Positions 1 to 12,364 of a stretch of 64,000 nt of DNA are shown one piece after another. A program made the position numbers and the translations under genes. Position 1 is the first letter of the stretch, and each line of letters begins with the position of its first letter. This DNA is from Mangifera indica (lineage: Eukaryota > Streptophyta > Magnoliopsida > Sapindales > Anacardiaceae). The notes under the pieces were generated by a model that was given only the letters and a program-made list of their open reading frames with translations, was not told the origin of the DNA and searched no databases. The DNA lies in assembly GCF_011075055.1 (NCBI RefSeq), contig NC_058152.1, positions 6,076,001-6,140,000 on the forward strand, read 5' to 3'.

Positions 1-599
1 CATTTAAAGGTTACTATTCTCATTAATTCACCTTAATTCTAATCATATAAGGCTATACTCATTCATTCACTATTAATGCATACAACTTCGGGCTATTTTC
101 ATTATTTCAGTTCCAAGAATGGGTGTGATTGGTTAATGCATGATTGTTCATCGCTTGACTCACATACACAAGTGTCACTATCCTATTGAAAATTGTGTAT
201 TCATACACATCATCATGATCATGCATTCTATGAACAATCATTGTTCATCTTCTTTAGCCTTGTATATGAACGGTTTCCTCATGAAAGTTCCTTCATTACC
301 ATATAGAGTTCAAATTTCTATCTTTTTATGTTCTTTTCTATGCCTAATGAATAAAAATTATGTTTCTAACATTCTATGTCAATCTTATGATCCTTAAACA
401 TATGATGCCATTGTCAATATTTCAAATTTCAGATATAATAGCATTATCACACAACATATTCTTTAATCTCATTCATTCAATGCCATATTTACAATCTAAC
501 CATAATTTCATATTTATTGCACCTTTAATCATATACGATCATCATCAGTGATCACTAGATACGTGAAACCAAGCATACTTTTCATCACAATAATCACGT
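1..599. other. Intergenic AT-rich sequence, no gene seen
   Basis: No open frame resembles a known protein and no splice-bounded exon is evident. Words such as CATACACAAGTGT and TGTGTATTCATACACA resemble the short palindromes found in the gypsy LTRs further along, so this may be old LTR debris, but I cannot align it confidently. Confidence 0.5.
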
Positions 600-1650
600 A
601 TAATGTAATTAGGCTTTTGTTGTGTTGAACCACCCTACCAAAAGATAACAACATATTTCACATGTTAAATTTGTTGGTGACAACCTAGTGCACATTGGAC
701 TAACCTGCTAGAGGATTCCATATGGATAATAACCCTATTATATGTGGAACAGATCTTATAATGGAAAATAGTGCATGTGATCTTCAAATATGAGATAATC
801 AGAGCATTTCATGTACTAGTCAACCTAGTTTAACACTAGCCTAATATAACGTTCTTGTCAAGACTATGTTGAGAAATGTATAGGGGATATAATGGATTGA
901 TATAGGATTGATCACTCTCAAGTTCAAAAGAGGATATTTTATAGTATTGTTTGATAGATGATTATAACAAATTAAATTTGTAGCCATAATGAGATTTGGT
1001 TGGAGTTCAACTCCAATAATATTTGACCATTGCTTCAAAACCTGAATCATAACGTCAAAAGAAATTAAGGTAGATACTATTTATATGTCTTGACCTTGAT
1101 GAGATACTAGTTTTATAAAGAGTTTGATTACACAATAATCAAATAATTGAATTGTATAATCAATTAAACATTGATTCTTTATTAAAAATGTGGCAATAAT
1201 GTTTTACTATAGGCTACTCTTGGCTCATGAATAAAAGAATAATTAATTTTAGATTAATCTCAATTTTATTCACTATCAACTTAGTAGAGAACCTATGAGT
1301 CACACACAATAAACATTTGTCTATCAAAACTAAGAAGGTTTGAGTTTATTACATATAAAGTGAATCACCTAAAGTTTATTCGAACAAGATGACTTTAAAT
1401 CTTTATTAATATGACATGATATTTAAGAATATATATAAGATACAATGTAATGCCTAATTAAGAGTAATGGAAATTTAGGAGCAAAATCTTTATAATCCAA
1501 AAGTTTGGGGCATAATGTAAATAGTGTTTTTAAGGTTATAAGAATCTCATATAAATTGAGACCTATTCTCATAATTTCTAACATAGCCACCTAACTAATA
1601 GAGTGAGAAGAAATTCTCTGAATTTCTTCACACAATTTAATTACATACAC
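600..1650 (+). repeat. Copia-type LTR-like repeat, copy 1
   Basis: By eye this aligns over most of its length with 53,378-54,513 and in part with 57,521-58,340. Shared blocks include the 'cacctagtgcac...aggattccat...gcatgtgatctt' region and the 'cttgatgagatactag' region. Positions about 770-1,020 also match the reverse complement of 43,590-43,870, which lies in the upstream LTR of the antisense copia element inside the beta-galactosidase gene. That link identifies the family as a copia LTR. No target duplication was found, and divergence is high. Confidence 0.6.
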
Positions 1651-3560
1651 TCAATCAATTCACAATCTAGCACTTGTGTGACATTTTTAATGCCTTAACC
1701 ATGTGTTATGCTGTCTTAACACGCTCGTGTGAACGAGTGAAAGCCTTGTTATGTTATGATGAAAGAAAAAACAAATTTAGGGTGGACATCTACAAAGTAG
1801 AGCCTTTAAACACTTGTATTGATTCCTAAATTTTGAAAAATCTATGTATAATAGCATCCCTGGATCCTTAAGACACTTATTCAAGCGCAATTTTTTTTGT
1901 TTTATGTCTAATTTCATTGTTTTTAACATGTATGACATTGAGATCATACTTTTCACTCCTATCATATCTAATGATGTAACATGTATCATAATATAATAGG
2001 ATAGAGAATTGAATAATGGTGATATTTGTATATTTTCATTTGTTGAGTTATGTATTAATGTTAGACATGTGTATAAGTGGAAATGATATCAAGAAGACTT
2101 GTCAATTATGCACAAATGTTGTTAATTAGGAGAAGGATCTATGGTAAAAATCTTTTCATTTTAGTATAAAAAATTAAAGTTGTAGTGACTCCTTCACTTA
2201 CAATTTGAGCTTTCTTTGTGTTCATCTTAATTTTACACCTAATCATTACTTTAATGATGAAGCATCTATTACAATTGGGTATACAGGTTAAGTTAAAGGT
2301 TTAACCTAACTCATTTTTTGAAAAGGCTAGTCCTCTTTAGAGAGGCCTATCTTTGAAACTCTAGAATATAAGCCTATGATTCTAAAATTTATGATAGAGT
2401 TGATGGTACAAATTAGTTAAAGCCTTTTTCTAAAAAATTATAAAAGGAGGATTATCCTCTTTTTAAGTGAAAGTAATATAGGGAAACTGCTTCGATGGAT
2501 AGGTTAGCGATCTCATTCCTCTATCTCATTCTCCTTGAATTGGGCTTTCAAGGATGACCAAGAGTTTGTATTGAGAATTAGTACCATTATGGAGATGATG
2601 TTAGATTGCATCTCTTTCTTGTTATGGTTTTGCATATCCTTAGTAAATTATTGCTCTTTTTCCATAAAGCTTGATCAACATTTTTACATGAGGATAATTA
2701 CTTTTGGTAATGAAAAACTCTCAAAGATCTAGTGTCGTCCATGAAGAAAGAGATAACAGAGAACATTAAGCAATTTGAGGTTCATAAAAAGTAGTTTAGA
2801 GCTAGGGAGGAGTCTTTCATGAAGGACTTGTATTTTTGTTATGAATGTCTATAGTAACAAGATGACGTGCTTTTCAGACTTGGAATGAAAAACTTCATGG
2901 GTTCTTTTATTTCGAGAGATAAAGTTCCATGGAAGTCAAAGTGAAATTTAATCATTTGGAAGGTTGGGCTGAATGATTTTCTTCATTTAGAGAAAGAACT
3001 AAAGAGAAAGTTAGCTACTATTGAGGCTAAGGTTGAGAACTAAGCCAAGGATATAGTATTAGAAGTCTTTCACATCAGTTGAAGAACAAACACAAGAGTA
3101 AAGGTAGAGCCTTAAAACATATAGGAGGACACCCATGCACATTGAGTTGAAGTAGAGAACATAAGTCTTAAACCATTCAGGTGAGTAGTGAATAGAGTTT
3201 TCAAAGAAACTAATTACTTAGGAGGCTATAGTGGTAGCCTATAGTCCAACTTTTTGTTGAAAGGCTAAATCTCCTTAAAGGTCATTATGTAAATCCCTTT
3301 TTTTTGTATATTTAATATATTACACAAACACACACACACATTGTACTATATTATATATTAATAAAATTATCTTTTAAGATATTACTATCTCAATCCTTCA
3401 CTAAAGTGTACATATCTAAATTATGTTCCCTTGTATTTTCTTTAGTTTGAAATTGAAGCAAACTTATAAATAAAGTCATAAAAAACCTAAAGAAAATTAG
3501 TTGAATAATAACAGTAATAAAGTTGGGAGTGGATTGCCTCTCATTTCCTTATGTATAATA
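1651..3560. other. Intergenic, decayed sequence without a supported gene
   Basis: The only suggestive stretch is about 2,535-3,060 on the plus strand, where broken frames are rich in Lys and Glu (for example ELKRKLATIEAKVEN near 2,996-3,041), as in a coiled coil. Stop codons interrupt it and I cannot assign a family. A short CA run lies near 3,325-3,341. Confidence 0.4.
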
Positions 3561-4460
3561 AAAAATTAAATAAATTAATGTTCTTGCTTATTTTAGTCTT
3601 GTGAGAAGGGAACAAGTGTTTTGCTTACAAATTTATGAAAGAATCCTTTGTCGATAAAGTCTTCTATGGCTTTCAAGAGATGGCAACACTTGTTAGTATC
3701 ATGACCGATGTCATCGTGTAATAACATACTTGACCCTAATCTCATTCAGCATGATCTCCTTTCATTCTATAGGGTTATAAATGTAACCTTTTATTCTTAT
3801 TAGTTATAGAGATCTAACTAATAGAGGTGGTCATAATGTATTTGCTATAAAAAGTGGGATCTTTCTTGAATTTCTTGTGATGAACTCTTTTGTGATCTCG
3901 TATCAATTTTTTCTTTTCAAACTGACTCCATTGGTTGTTGACAAATTGAGAGTAATCGAATGGAAAGTGATAAGTCTTATTATCAAATAGACCAAAGAGA
4001 CATCTTTTCTATGATACTCAACTCCTTAGTCCTCACTACCAAGGCATCAAAAGACACAACAAAACTTCCTAACATGATCTAAGTCACAGTATATTTCAAC
4101 CACCTTCTCTGAGGAGGCCAAAAGACCATTCAAGTGGTTAGATTCGTCAAGTTTACGAGTATGATGAGTTGTTCCACCTGAAGAGTTATGGCTAGTTATA
4201 TCACCAATTCCATAGACAATAAATGGATTTTATCTTATACATGAGAGGTTGGCTCTTGTCATCTATTAATGATATCCACTAAATGTCATTCTAGACTATA
4301 AGATAAGTGGCTTCAATCACCTCACTTATGGTAACTAGACAACAAGTCTCATTGATCAAAGAGCTATGAGAATTGTGGCATAGATGATCACCTTCTCCAA
4401 AAAGGCACATGGATATTCAAGTGGTTTTATGTTGGTCGTCTCAAGATTAAGTAGTCTTAG
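3560..4460 (-). pseudogene. Ty3/gypsy gag remnant (antisense)
   Basis: Read on the minus strand, 3,605-3,717 encodes HDDIGHDTNKCCHLLKAIED followed by FIDKGFF..KFV. This is the C-terminal gag motif of plant gypsy elements (KYCxFHxDxGHDTxxCxxLKxxIExLIxxGxLxxFV). The first Cys of the knuckle is replaced (LLHDD instead of CxxH). Sequence up to about 4,330 continues in the same orientation but with stops and frameshifts, so the protein is dead. No protease or polymerase domain is attached, and the SINE-like element at 4,472 lies just beyond it. The family call rests on the motif alone and the outer limits are approximate. Confidence 0.6.
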
Positions 4461-4471
4461 ATGCTTATCTT

Positions 4472-4640
4472 TTTTTTTTTTCCCTTAAGCCAAATCCCCC
4501 TTTCAAGGCAAACCTAATCATACCAAGTAGGTGAAAACCTATAACTGCTACACTAGATAAATTAAAAGTTTAATTTTGAAATATTGTTAGAGGGAATTTG
4601 AACCTTTGATCTTATATGGTTAGAATCCCCTTCTTGATTA
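4472..4640 (-). mobile_element. SINE-like retroposon
   Basis: The reverse complement has a box-B-like promoter word (AGGTTCAAATTCCC, near 4,590-4,603) close to its 5' end and a poly(A) tail (the T run at about 4,472-4,481 on the plus strand). The unit is flanked by an 8-bp direct repeat, CTTATCTT, at 4,464-4,471 and 4,641-4,648, as expected of a target-site duplication. Length (about 170 bp), tail and duplication fit a tRNA-derived plant SINE. I could not find a convincing box A, so the 5' end may be truncated. Confidence 0.45.
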
Positions 4641-4649
4641 CTTATCTTG

Positions 4650-5110
4650 TCATTTGTTAAGGTCAAAGCATCGCTAAGTCTATAAGCCCTAGGGATTACA
4701 AGTGTTTATGTGTCACCTTAGACAAGGTATTTAGTGACCTCTAATGTTATTAACTAGCCAATAGGGCCAATGTGTTGAATATTGATTTATCGTTTTTGTT
4801 ATGGTTGAAAGTGAGAAGCAAGAATCTTTCTATGTGGTTTAGACGTTCTAAAACTAAGTTTTTGTTGAAATGTATAACAAATTAACAATATTAAGTTTTG
4901 ATTGAGCAACAATAGGTAGATTGGTTTGAGTTTTAGGGATAGTAGCTCACTTGGGTTGTGGTGTGCCAACCTTAAAGGTGAAATGGCCTTGGGAGAAAAA
5001 CTTTGTAACACTCTTTAAAATACCTAAAAATAGGTTTTCTAGTGCCTTTTGGTGTCATTTTCTACAAGCTATTACAGTCTAATAAGACTCTAATGAGTCT
5101 ACCATAAGTA

Positions 5111-5151
<41 letters not shown>

Positions 5152-6338
5152 GAGAAAGATGTGACACTAGAGTTTTAACATAGTTCAACCCGATGATTGA
5201 AATGCCTATGTTTATGCTATTCTCACTAGTTTTTATTTAATAGAAGAGTAATGCAATAATTTATAATATCCTTAGTATTCTGCTTGTGTTTCCCTCTAAA
5301 GGCTCTTTTCTTCTCCTTTTTCTCTTTCACTCCTCCTTATGTACAAGTTTGTTGGAGGAAAACACATTTGAATACTCATTTTCTTAGGATCTTAAACATG
5401 ATGTTGAATTTTGAATTTAAATTGACATCGTTATGCCTATATTGACATCATATTTATTTGAGTGGAAGTTAATGTCTTACTAGATGAGCGTTATAAAGAT
5501 GATGTGATATGGGATCTAGTACAGACCTTACTTTGATACCTCCAAAAGAACATTCCCTTTATCAATTATAGATTTGACGTCGCTTGGTCATTGTGAGTTT
5601 GTCTTAGTGTCCAAATCTTGAATCTATTATAAGCTTCCAGCTAAAGAGTTGACTAGTGGTTGTTTGCTATCCATTATGTTTGATTGTGTTTTAAGAGTTG
5701 ACTTTAGAGTGTTCTATTTAACCGTATCACAATCGCTATGTAGGAAATTAGCTAGTAGATTTGTGATAATTCACATTTTTGTGTCGGCTATGCCATATCA
5801 TTAGCCAAATTAAGTCATTGTTTATGTCTCAATATCACATAGAAAAAAAATATAAAAGGTTTAACAAAATTTAAATATATTAGTAACTCTAATTATTTTT
5901 GGTCAATTTTATAACTTTCGATTGTGATTTAAATTTGTCTTCATATATTGATTATTCCATGAATTTGCACCAAGAATCCTAATAAGATATTGTAAGTATA
6001 AAGTAAGAGCCCTAACACCATCAATATGGTTATTTCTTGTAGTGTCCCCTTATAATGGTTTTTACATTTGTTGAAGTGGTGGAACCTCGTATTAATGCTT
6101 CATTATGTATAGATTAAGAGGACATACAAGTTGAAAGTATACCTCAATTTCATTAAAATTTGGAAGATAATTAGTATCTTTCTAGTCACACAAAGATTTA
6201 TATCATTCAAACTATTGATCTACAATGCGCGATAAAATAGTTTCATGTTTGAAACTATTGGCTTGGGCATTCCATGTTTAAATCACCTTAAAATCTTCAC
6301 ATATTTTTGTTTTTGATTCCTTTTCTATTTAAGTAATG
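4650..6338. other. Intergenic sequence, no gene seen
   Basis: No open frame here resembles a protein family. The stretch holds one compound microsatellite at 5,111-5,150 and otherwise undifferentiated AT-rich sequence. Confidence 0.5.
5111..5150. repeat. Compound microsatellite (TG)n(TA)n
   Basis: About 12 TG units run directly into about 8 TA units. It is a perfect simple repeat and probably length-variable between individuals. Confidence 0.95.
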
Positions 6339-6879
6339 CTATATACATATACTTTTGAGTACACAATTCAATACATAAATAATGTGTCTATAGTAGTCGA
6401 ATCACATATAATATCTAAATCAAAACGTAATTTTTCATATCATGTATCAAGTATCATATCATATCGTATTGTACAGCTTTTTAAAAAATAAAATAATGAA
6501 AAATTCTAATGACACATTATCATTTTGGAAAACATCACAAACATTCATGAAAATTTAAAATTTCTTATGTATATCCTTATTACATTATTATTTTCTCTTA
6601 AAAGGTATTTTGATCTGTACCGATAATATATATCATATTGTAAGATACATATAATATCATATGATACATCTACTATTTTGTATTAATTTGATACACCTTA
6701 TGATACGTATTGTTTTTCACTTGTATTGTCTTGTATCGTAGAATAAGTATCATGTATTATAAGATACTGATAACTATGACTGATATATCATATTATCCTT
6801 AATTCAAATTGCTCGCCCAATTATATGATAACACTTCATTTGTGTATCAATTTGTATAATCAAAAGTGTGTACACATAG
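6339..6879. mobile_element. MITE-like element with long imperfect terminal inverted repeats
   Basis: The left end (6,339-6,388, CTATATACATATACTTTTGA...) matches the reverse complement of the right end (CTATGTGTACACACTTTTGA...) over about 50 bp with scattered mismatches. The interior is full of short, often palindromic words on a GATAC/GTATC/TATCATATGATA theme (about 6,420-6,790). There is no coding potential. The structure, about 541 bp with inverted ends and no transposase, is that of a miniature inverted-repeat element. I could not fix a target duplication, so the superfamily is open. Confidence 0.55.
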
Positions 6880-8996
6880 TTTTATTGTTTTTATATTTTC
6901 TTTTCTTTTATAATCAAGACCCATCCGTATTTGTTGAATAGGTAAACCCAGGGCCCAATGAATGAACCTATAATCACAGTGCCATATAAGTCAAGATTTA
7001 ACAAATATGACAAAACTTGAACCTAGACGTTCACTTTGGAAGTTTTAATGCTCTACTAATTTTGTTAACTTTTGGGGTCATTATATATATATATATATAT
7101 TCATATTATTGTGCATCTGCCATATTGAAGTATTTCTTCTTTTTTACAGTTATTTTTTAATTTTTATACGGACAATTCAAATAACAAGTTAAGCCCAATT
7201 TGTATGACCTAAGCACATACCCCATCCTTATAATAGTTGATCGAACATTTATCTTTAGACCCAAAGTTACTTCATTGGGTGTAACATCCTCGCTTGGGTA
7301 AATGATAACCCAAATTCAATAAAGGAACTTAACCTAATAGTAAGTGAGGTAATTTTATGTTTTAAATCTATTAGCATTTAGTATTATGTTTAATGTTGAT
7401 CATCTCGTCCCAAGATGGGAAAAAAATCATGCTAAACAAGCAAAAAGAGCATTAATAGAGGAGACAAAGAAAGTGGCTCAAGAGCATTAATAGAGGAGAT
7501 CATAAGGCGACTTAAATTATTCTATTTTTGGTAAAGACAAGACTATCAACTTAGGTGTCTCCTTGTCTCTCACATTTTTGGGAAATTTTCATAATTTTAG
7601 CATGTCTTATCCATAATTTGAATCTAAATTTGGTAATATTTTATTGCTTGTTAAAACCTATCTAGAGGGTTCAATTTTCATTGTAATATTTTAGACTCGA
7701 TGAATGATATTACATGATGTTTTCCTTGAAAACTTCAATTTTCCTTTAAACCTTCTCTCTTGATTGAAGATTGGTGGAGGTTTTTGTCCTTAGCCAATGG
7801 TTTTCTTTTAAGTCTTAATTGTTCTTGGTCACATAACATTTTTTCTAGTATAGTTTATCTCTTTTCATCGTATCAAAACCAACCACAGACACTCTACCCT
7901 CACATCCCTAAACCCTTAACTTATTCACCTTGAATTCATTTTATTCCAACTTGGAATTTGATGTGCCCATGAATCAAAGAGTGTATGTGTGATAAATTAA
8001 GGTAATATTTAAAAGGATTTTGGAATGGCTTTAGGGTTTGGATCAATGGTCAAACAAAAAAAAAAAACAAGAATAAGAAGAATTAGCAACTCTTCTTTGA
8101 TAAGAATTTCATCACAAATAAGAATAATCTAGGTAACTTTAAAAAAAAAAAAAAAAAAGCTAGATTGATTTGTCATACTCTAAGAAAGAAGAAAAGAAGA
8201 GTGATAAGAATAGATAAAAATTCACCACAAAAAAAATTAATTATTTAATAAGAATTGAAATAAAAATAAATAGCACTATATGAAATTATTTTTCAAATTC
8301 ATATATTTAATTTTGTTTCTGACAAATATTTATATAGATTAGTAAGTATCCTAATTAAAATAGAAATCTAACTCTATTAGAATATAAAACTTTAATTTGA
8401 CTAAGACTAAAACTCTAGGACATAATTCTATCAAAAAAACAACTCTTAATAAAACTAGAACTATAACAAATAAATCTTTAATTAAAAATTAACTTTCCTA
8501 ATCATTAAATAATTCTAAATGCATTAGGACTGTTTAAAAACTTTAAAACTCATTAACAAATATAAGAGTGGAATTATCTAGGAAACTATATTCCAAATAA
8601 ATTCTTTTGTTCTCTCTACATGAATTTTGACTTAATCAAGTCTACTTGTCATATTTTGTCAAGCAGACATGTAACCAAACATGTGCTACATCATTTTCCA
8701 ATCACGTTTTGTTGTCATGTGATATATTACATCATCCTTCTTATCTTTGATTTGTGTTTTCAATGTTTTTAATGTTTTTTATCATAACACTCTTATTAGG
8801 GTTCTTTGTTATTGAATCACACATTCTTAAACTTTCATGGATCATAACAAATACAAATTATTTTTCTTAATAAAATGATAGAAAATTTCAAACCCTATAC
8901 AACATGGTATAGCCTTGCTATAATTTATTATCCTAAAGAAAGAGAGAAAATGCTGCCATCATCTCCAACATCAATAATGAGAAATCGCCCGAGGGC
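6880..8996. other. Intergenic sequence with small repeats, no gene seen
   Basis: Contents are a TA run at 7,081-7,100, a short tandem duplication at 7,445-7,498 (AGAGCATTAATAGAGGAGA twice) and an A run near 8,141-8,158. No supported coding region was found. Confidence 0.5.
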
Positions 8997-9050
8997 TCAA
9001 TCTGGTGGTCTATCAGCATACTTCTTTAATTGGTCCCTCCAGTCTGATCT
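8997..9050 (-). other. Short orphan exon-like stretch
   Basis: On the minus strand, directly after a CTCTAG that could serve as a splice acceptor, the frame reads RSDWRDQLKKYADRPPD and then a TGA stop. The composition is protein-like and richer in GC than its surroundings. No partner exon is visible between it and the BPS1-like gene upstream on the same strand. It may be the last exon of a lost gene, part of a 3' untranslated region, or chance. Confidence 0.25.
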
Positions 9051-9362
9051 CTAGAGATATGACACACCCCTAAACCTTTTAATAGTAACAAATCGTCTTT
9101 TCTGATGTTTTATGAAGCCATAGAAATAGAAACTTGAAAGAAATAGGAAGAAGATGATCGAATCAACAACGTTATAGCTGAAAGAGAACCCTCAGAATAA
9201 GTTTAAAACTAATTGTACATGGATGGAGATATTTCTGTTAATAATGTCTCACATCAAAGCTATACATTAGAAACTAATTCGCATCGAAAATGATTTTTTT
9301 TTTTTTTTCTCTTTTTCCATAATTTCCCTTAATGGGATCAGTAATTACCCTCTTCTAATGCT

Positions 9363-10316
9363 TTACATTTGAGACAATATCCCAAGTAAAACCATTCTGA
9401 CATTTATCAGTTCTTTATATAACTCCTTTACTCTTCCATTTAAGGGCTTAATACTTTCTTCTAAATTCCTGCAGTTTGTTTTCAATTTCTCAACATCAAT
9501 CTCACCCTCACTTTGCTTTCTACGTTTTCTTATTTGATCCCGCACAGCCTCAGCAGCCATGACTGCGTGTTGCAACTCCTTTAATATCATCCCCGATCCT
9601 GATTTCTTCTTCTCCTTCACTTGCTTTTGTAGTTCTTGCAATGAATACGACCACGGAGAACTAAAAATCTGTGCTTGAACTGATGGTAAGCTACGTTTAG
9701 ATTTGAATGACAAGGCAACTCCAAGAATTGCAGTCACCATGGACGTAACAGCCATCGATTCACTTAATATCTCGGACAAACCGAACGTTTCGCAATGAGC
9801 TTCCTTTTGAAAGCTCAATGATTTTCTTAAACCTGAGTTACACTTTTCAACCTGGTTGCATCTTCTTTCCATTTCCTGGCATGAATCTAAAACGTTTTCG
9901 GCTCGTGCCAATGTTGTTGGATGAGGTTCACCGTTTCCTTCAAGCAAGTGTGAGACCACTCTTAATGAGTCTAAGTAATTTAGAATAATCTCAATCTTCT
10001 CTGATAATTGGTTGCAAGTATCCAGCATTTTTGTGTTATACTCAAGATACTTATCGATCACCTCTCGATCTGAGTCCTGAATATGAAATTTACTAAGAGA
10101 ATTCAAGGTTATATGTTGAGTGGTGGTGGAAGCATCAAGAGCGTGCAACAAAAAAGAAGTGCTTTCAGTCTCAGAAACCCTCTGTGATTGCAAGCCGTGG
10201 AGGTGCGCAGTGACTTGCTCATTGAATGAGCTTCTGATCGGTAAAGGTGCAACTGCAGAAGAAGCTGAAAGCCTCACCAAAGAAGAAAGGCTTGCAACAA
10301 TTGATGATGGCTTCAT
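9363..10316 (-). CDS. BPS1 (BYPASS1)-like protein
   Basis: This intact, intronless frame of 317 residues starts at the first Met after a TATA-like box. The Ser-rich N terminus is followed by helical sequence with the family-like segment YLEYNTKMLDTCNQLSEKIE (about 90-109), where known members read close to 'DISVKLLDLCN'. A hydrophobic stretch lies at about 188-204 (MAVTSMVTAILGVALSF). The Lys/Glu-rich C terminus, from about 255, looks coiled-coil. Length is slightly below the roughly 350 residues of Arabidopsis BPS1. In Arabidopsis, loss of BPS1 causes a root-derived mobile signal that arrests shoot growth; the biochemical activity of the family is not established. Orthology to a particular BPS paralogue cannot be settled here. 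Base composition is clearly more gene-like than the flanks. Confidence 0.85.
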   Translation of the reverse strand: MKPSSIVASLSSLVRLSASSAVAPLPIRSSFNEQVTAHLHGLQSQRVSETESTSFLLHALDASTTTQHITLNSLSKFHIQDSDREVIDKYLEYNTKMLDTCNQLSEKIEIILNYLDSLRVVSHLLEGNGEPHPTTLARAENVLDSCQEMERRCNQVEKCNSGLRKSLSFQKEAHCETFGLSEILSESMAVTSMVTAILGVALSFKSKRSLPSVQAQIFSSPWSYSLQELQKQVKEKKKSGSGMILKELQHAVMAAEAVRDQIRKRRKQSEGEIDVEKLKTNCRNLEESIKPLNGRVKELYKELINVRMVLLGILSQM

Positions 10317-10366
10317 TTTTGTTGTTTGTGTGTGTGAACATGCAATACTCAGAAGCTAGCTTCATC

Positions 10367-10378
10367 TATATATTTATC
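10367..10378 (-). promoter_or_regulatory. TATA-like box of the BPS1-like gene
   Basis: The minus strand reads GATAAATATATA about 50 bp upstream of the ATG. If functional, transcription would begin only about 20 bp before the start codon, giving a very short leader. Confidence 0.5.
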
Positions 10379-10437
10379 ATACAGAGATTCGGTTTAAAAT
10401 AATAAATAGAAAAAAAGACTGAAAAAAGAGAAGCTAA

Positions 10438-10443
10438 CACGTG
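10438..10443. promoter_or_regulatory. G-box (CACGTG)
   Basis: A palindromic CACGTG in the context ACACGTGTCA lies about 120 bp upstream of the BPS1-like start codon. G-boxes with an ACGTGTC core are bound by bZIP and bHLH factors and are part of ABA-response elements. Use here is inferred from position only. Confidence 0.45.
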
Positions 10444-10449
10444 TCACAA

Positions 10450-12364
10450 GTTAAATTTGTGAAAATTACTTGTTTGCAAGTGTTGGGAAGAAACAAAGGC
10501 AGAATGGGTCCTACAAGTAGTGAGTTGTGCCCTCGATTCCATCGAAGTGGGGACAAATGAAGGGTGATGAGAGGGGCCACGTTAGACGGTGATATGATTA
10601 AGGGATGACTGATAATTGAAGATTTATGAGCTGTCTTAGATATCCTGGTCTAGCAAGCGATCATAGCTGTCTTTCTTTCGGGGACTGAGTTTATTAGAAA
10701 ATCAATGGTTGCCAACTCAGTGAGTTAATTTGAGGTATCAAAGAATAATTCGAGAGTATCTCTAAAGGGAAAAAGGTGGAAGGATGCTGGGATGTAACAA
10801 ACATTGAATGAAGGTATAATGCGATGTGATTTTGAATAAAGTTAAAATAAATAAACCTTGGAAAAGAGAAGAAGATCTTCAAAAGGTAGCTGAGGTGAGT
10901 GAGGCCTCCATTTCCATATGGCGGGCACCAATTAGACCTGCATATTTAATTACGTAACTTGTCTCTTTGTTTGCCACCTTTACTATTACCTTTCTCAACT
11001 TTTAGGTATCAGCATTATTGCTGGCTATAACAACTTATTTTATATTTTAACCCTAATCGTATAATTCAGTTAGTATACGTATTATTCCTTTGGAAATTAT
11101 ATGTGAAAGTTTAAAAATTATAGCCCAAATGAATATTTCTCATCCAAGTTTAGATTTTCACCTTTAAATTTGAAAAAAAAAATTATTTTCCTACCAATTT
11201 GTCAAATTCAACAGCTAATTTTAACAATTAAAAGGTATTTAAGTTATTTTATTCATATATTATAGTAGTAGTGACATTAATTTTATTTTGTCTTTGAGGT
11301 CTAAGATATTACAATAACGTCTTCATTGGAAGAAACTATGAACACTATTATGGGGGTGTAAATATCATTTTTTTTAACTTACTAGGAGAAAACAAATATT
11401 TCTAATATTTTGTTTAAAAAATTATTATATTCACCCTTGTATACTTTGAAAACGTATTTATTACTCTAATAGTTTATAATATGATATTTATAACCTTAAT
11501 ATATTACATACTATTTAGTTTTTTGAAGTGTTAATGTCATTTTTGAAAGATTAAAATTTTTAAAAACACCCTAACTTTTTTTAAAATTTCAAAAACCTTT
11601 GAAAATATTATAAACAGCTCTAACACTTTAAAAAATGAGAGTTGGCCTGTAAATATATAATTATATGTCATTAGCATCTTTATTTATTTATATTTGTACT
11701 AGTAATTTTTTTGTATAATTTTAATTGAAATTAAAATAAATTAGGGGTACACAAATCATTTAATAAAATTATAGAGGTAAAGTGTCATTTAGTTTGAAAA
11801 CTTTTTTCTCTTTTCAACAATATTATAAAAAATTTAATAGTTTTTTTTTAAAATAAATTTAGCATGTGGGTGGGAAATAACGTTTTCAAACTTAAAATGA
11901 GAGAATTATCATTTCATCAAACATTGGTTCAAGAATATAGGCATTTGGCCAAATGATTTAAATACATCTAAGATGATGACAATTCGATGTTGTTTATGTA
12001 CATAATTTTATTTATTTAAGATTTGTTGAAACTTTCAAGATATATAAAATTGACATTTTCTTTATATAAAATTTAACTTGGAGATTCCTAAAATTGACAT
12101 ATGTTTTACATAGAATTTTGTTTTTGGTTTTTGGAAATAAGGATTAAACAGATCTTACAAAAATGCATTTAGTAGAGATAAATAGAAAGATTTTAGAAAC
12201 AGCAATCAAATATAATCTTAAAACTCAATCTAAAATTAGAAAACTATATGTCGTTTTCCATGGAAATTTCAAACTTTTTATCTAAAATTAATTTTTTTAA
12301 GTAAATAATAAGAATATATGGACATAATTAAAAATTTTGAAAATTATTTTTGGATGGACTATAG
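10450..12364. other. Intergenic AT-rich sequence, no gene seen
   Basis: The first few hundred bases would be the distal promoter of the BPS1-like gene. The rest is A/T-rich sequence with short homopolymer runs and no coding signal. Confidence 0.5.

Noticed and set aside
10120..10359. Plus-strand open frame of 79 codons overlapping the start of the BPS1-like gene
   Set aside because: It is the antisense shadow of the minus-strand coding sequence and has no protein-like features of its own.
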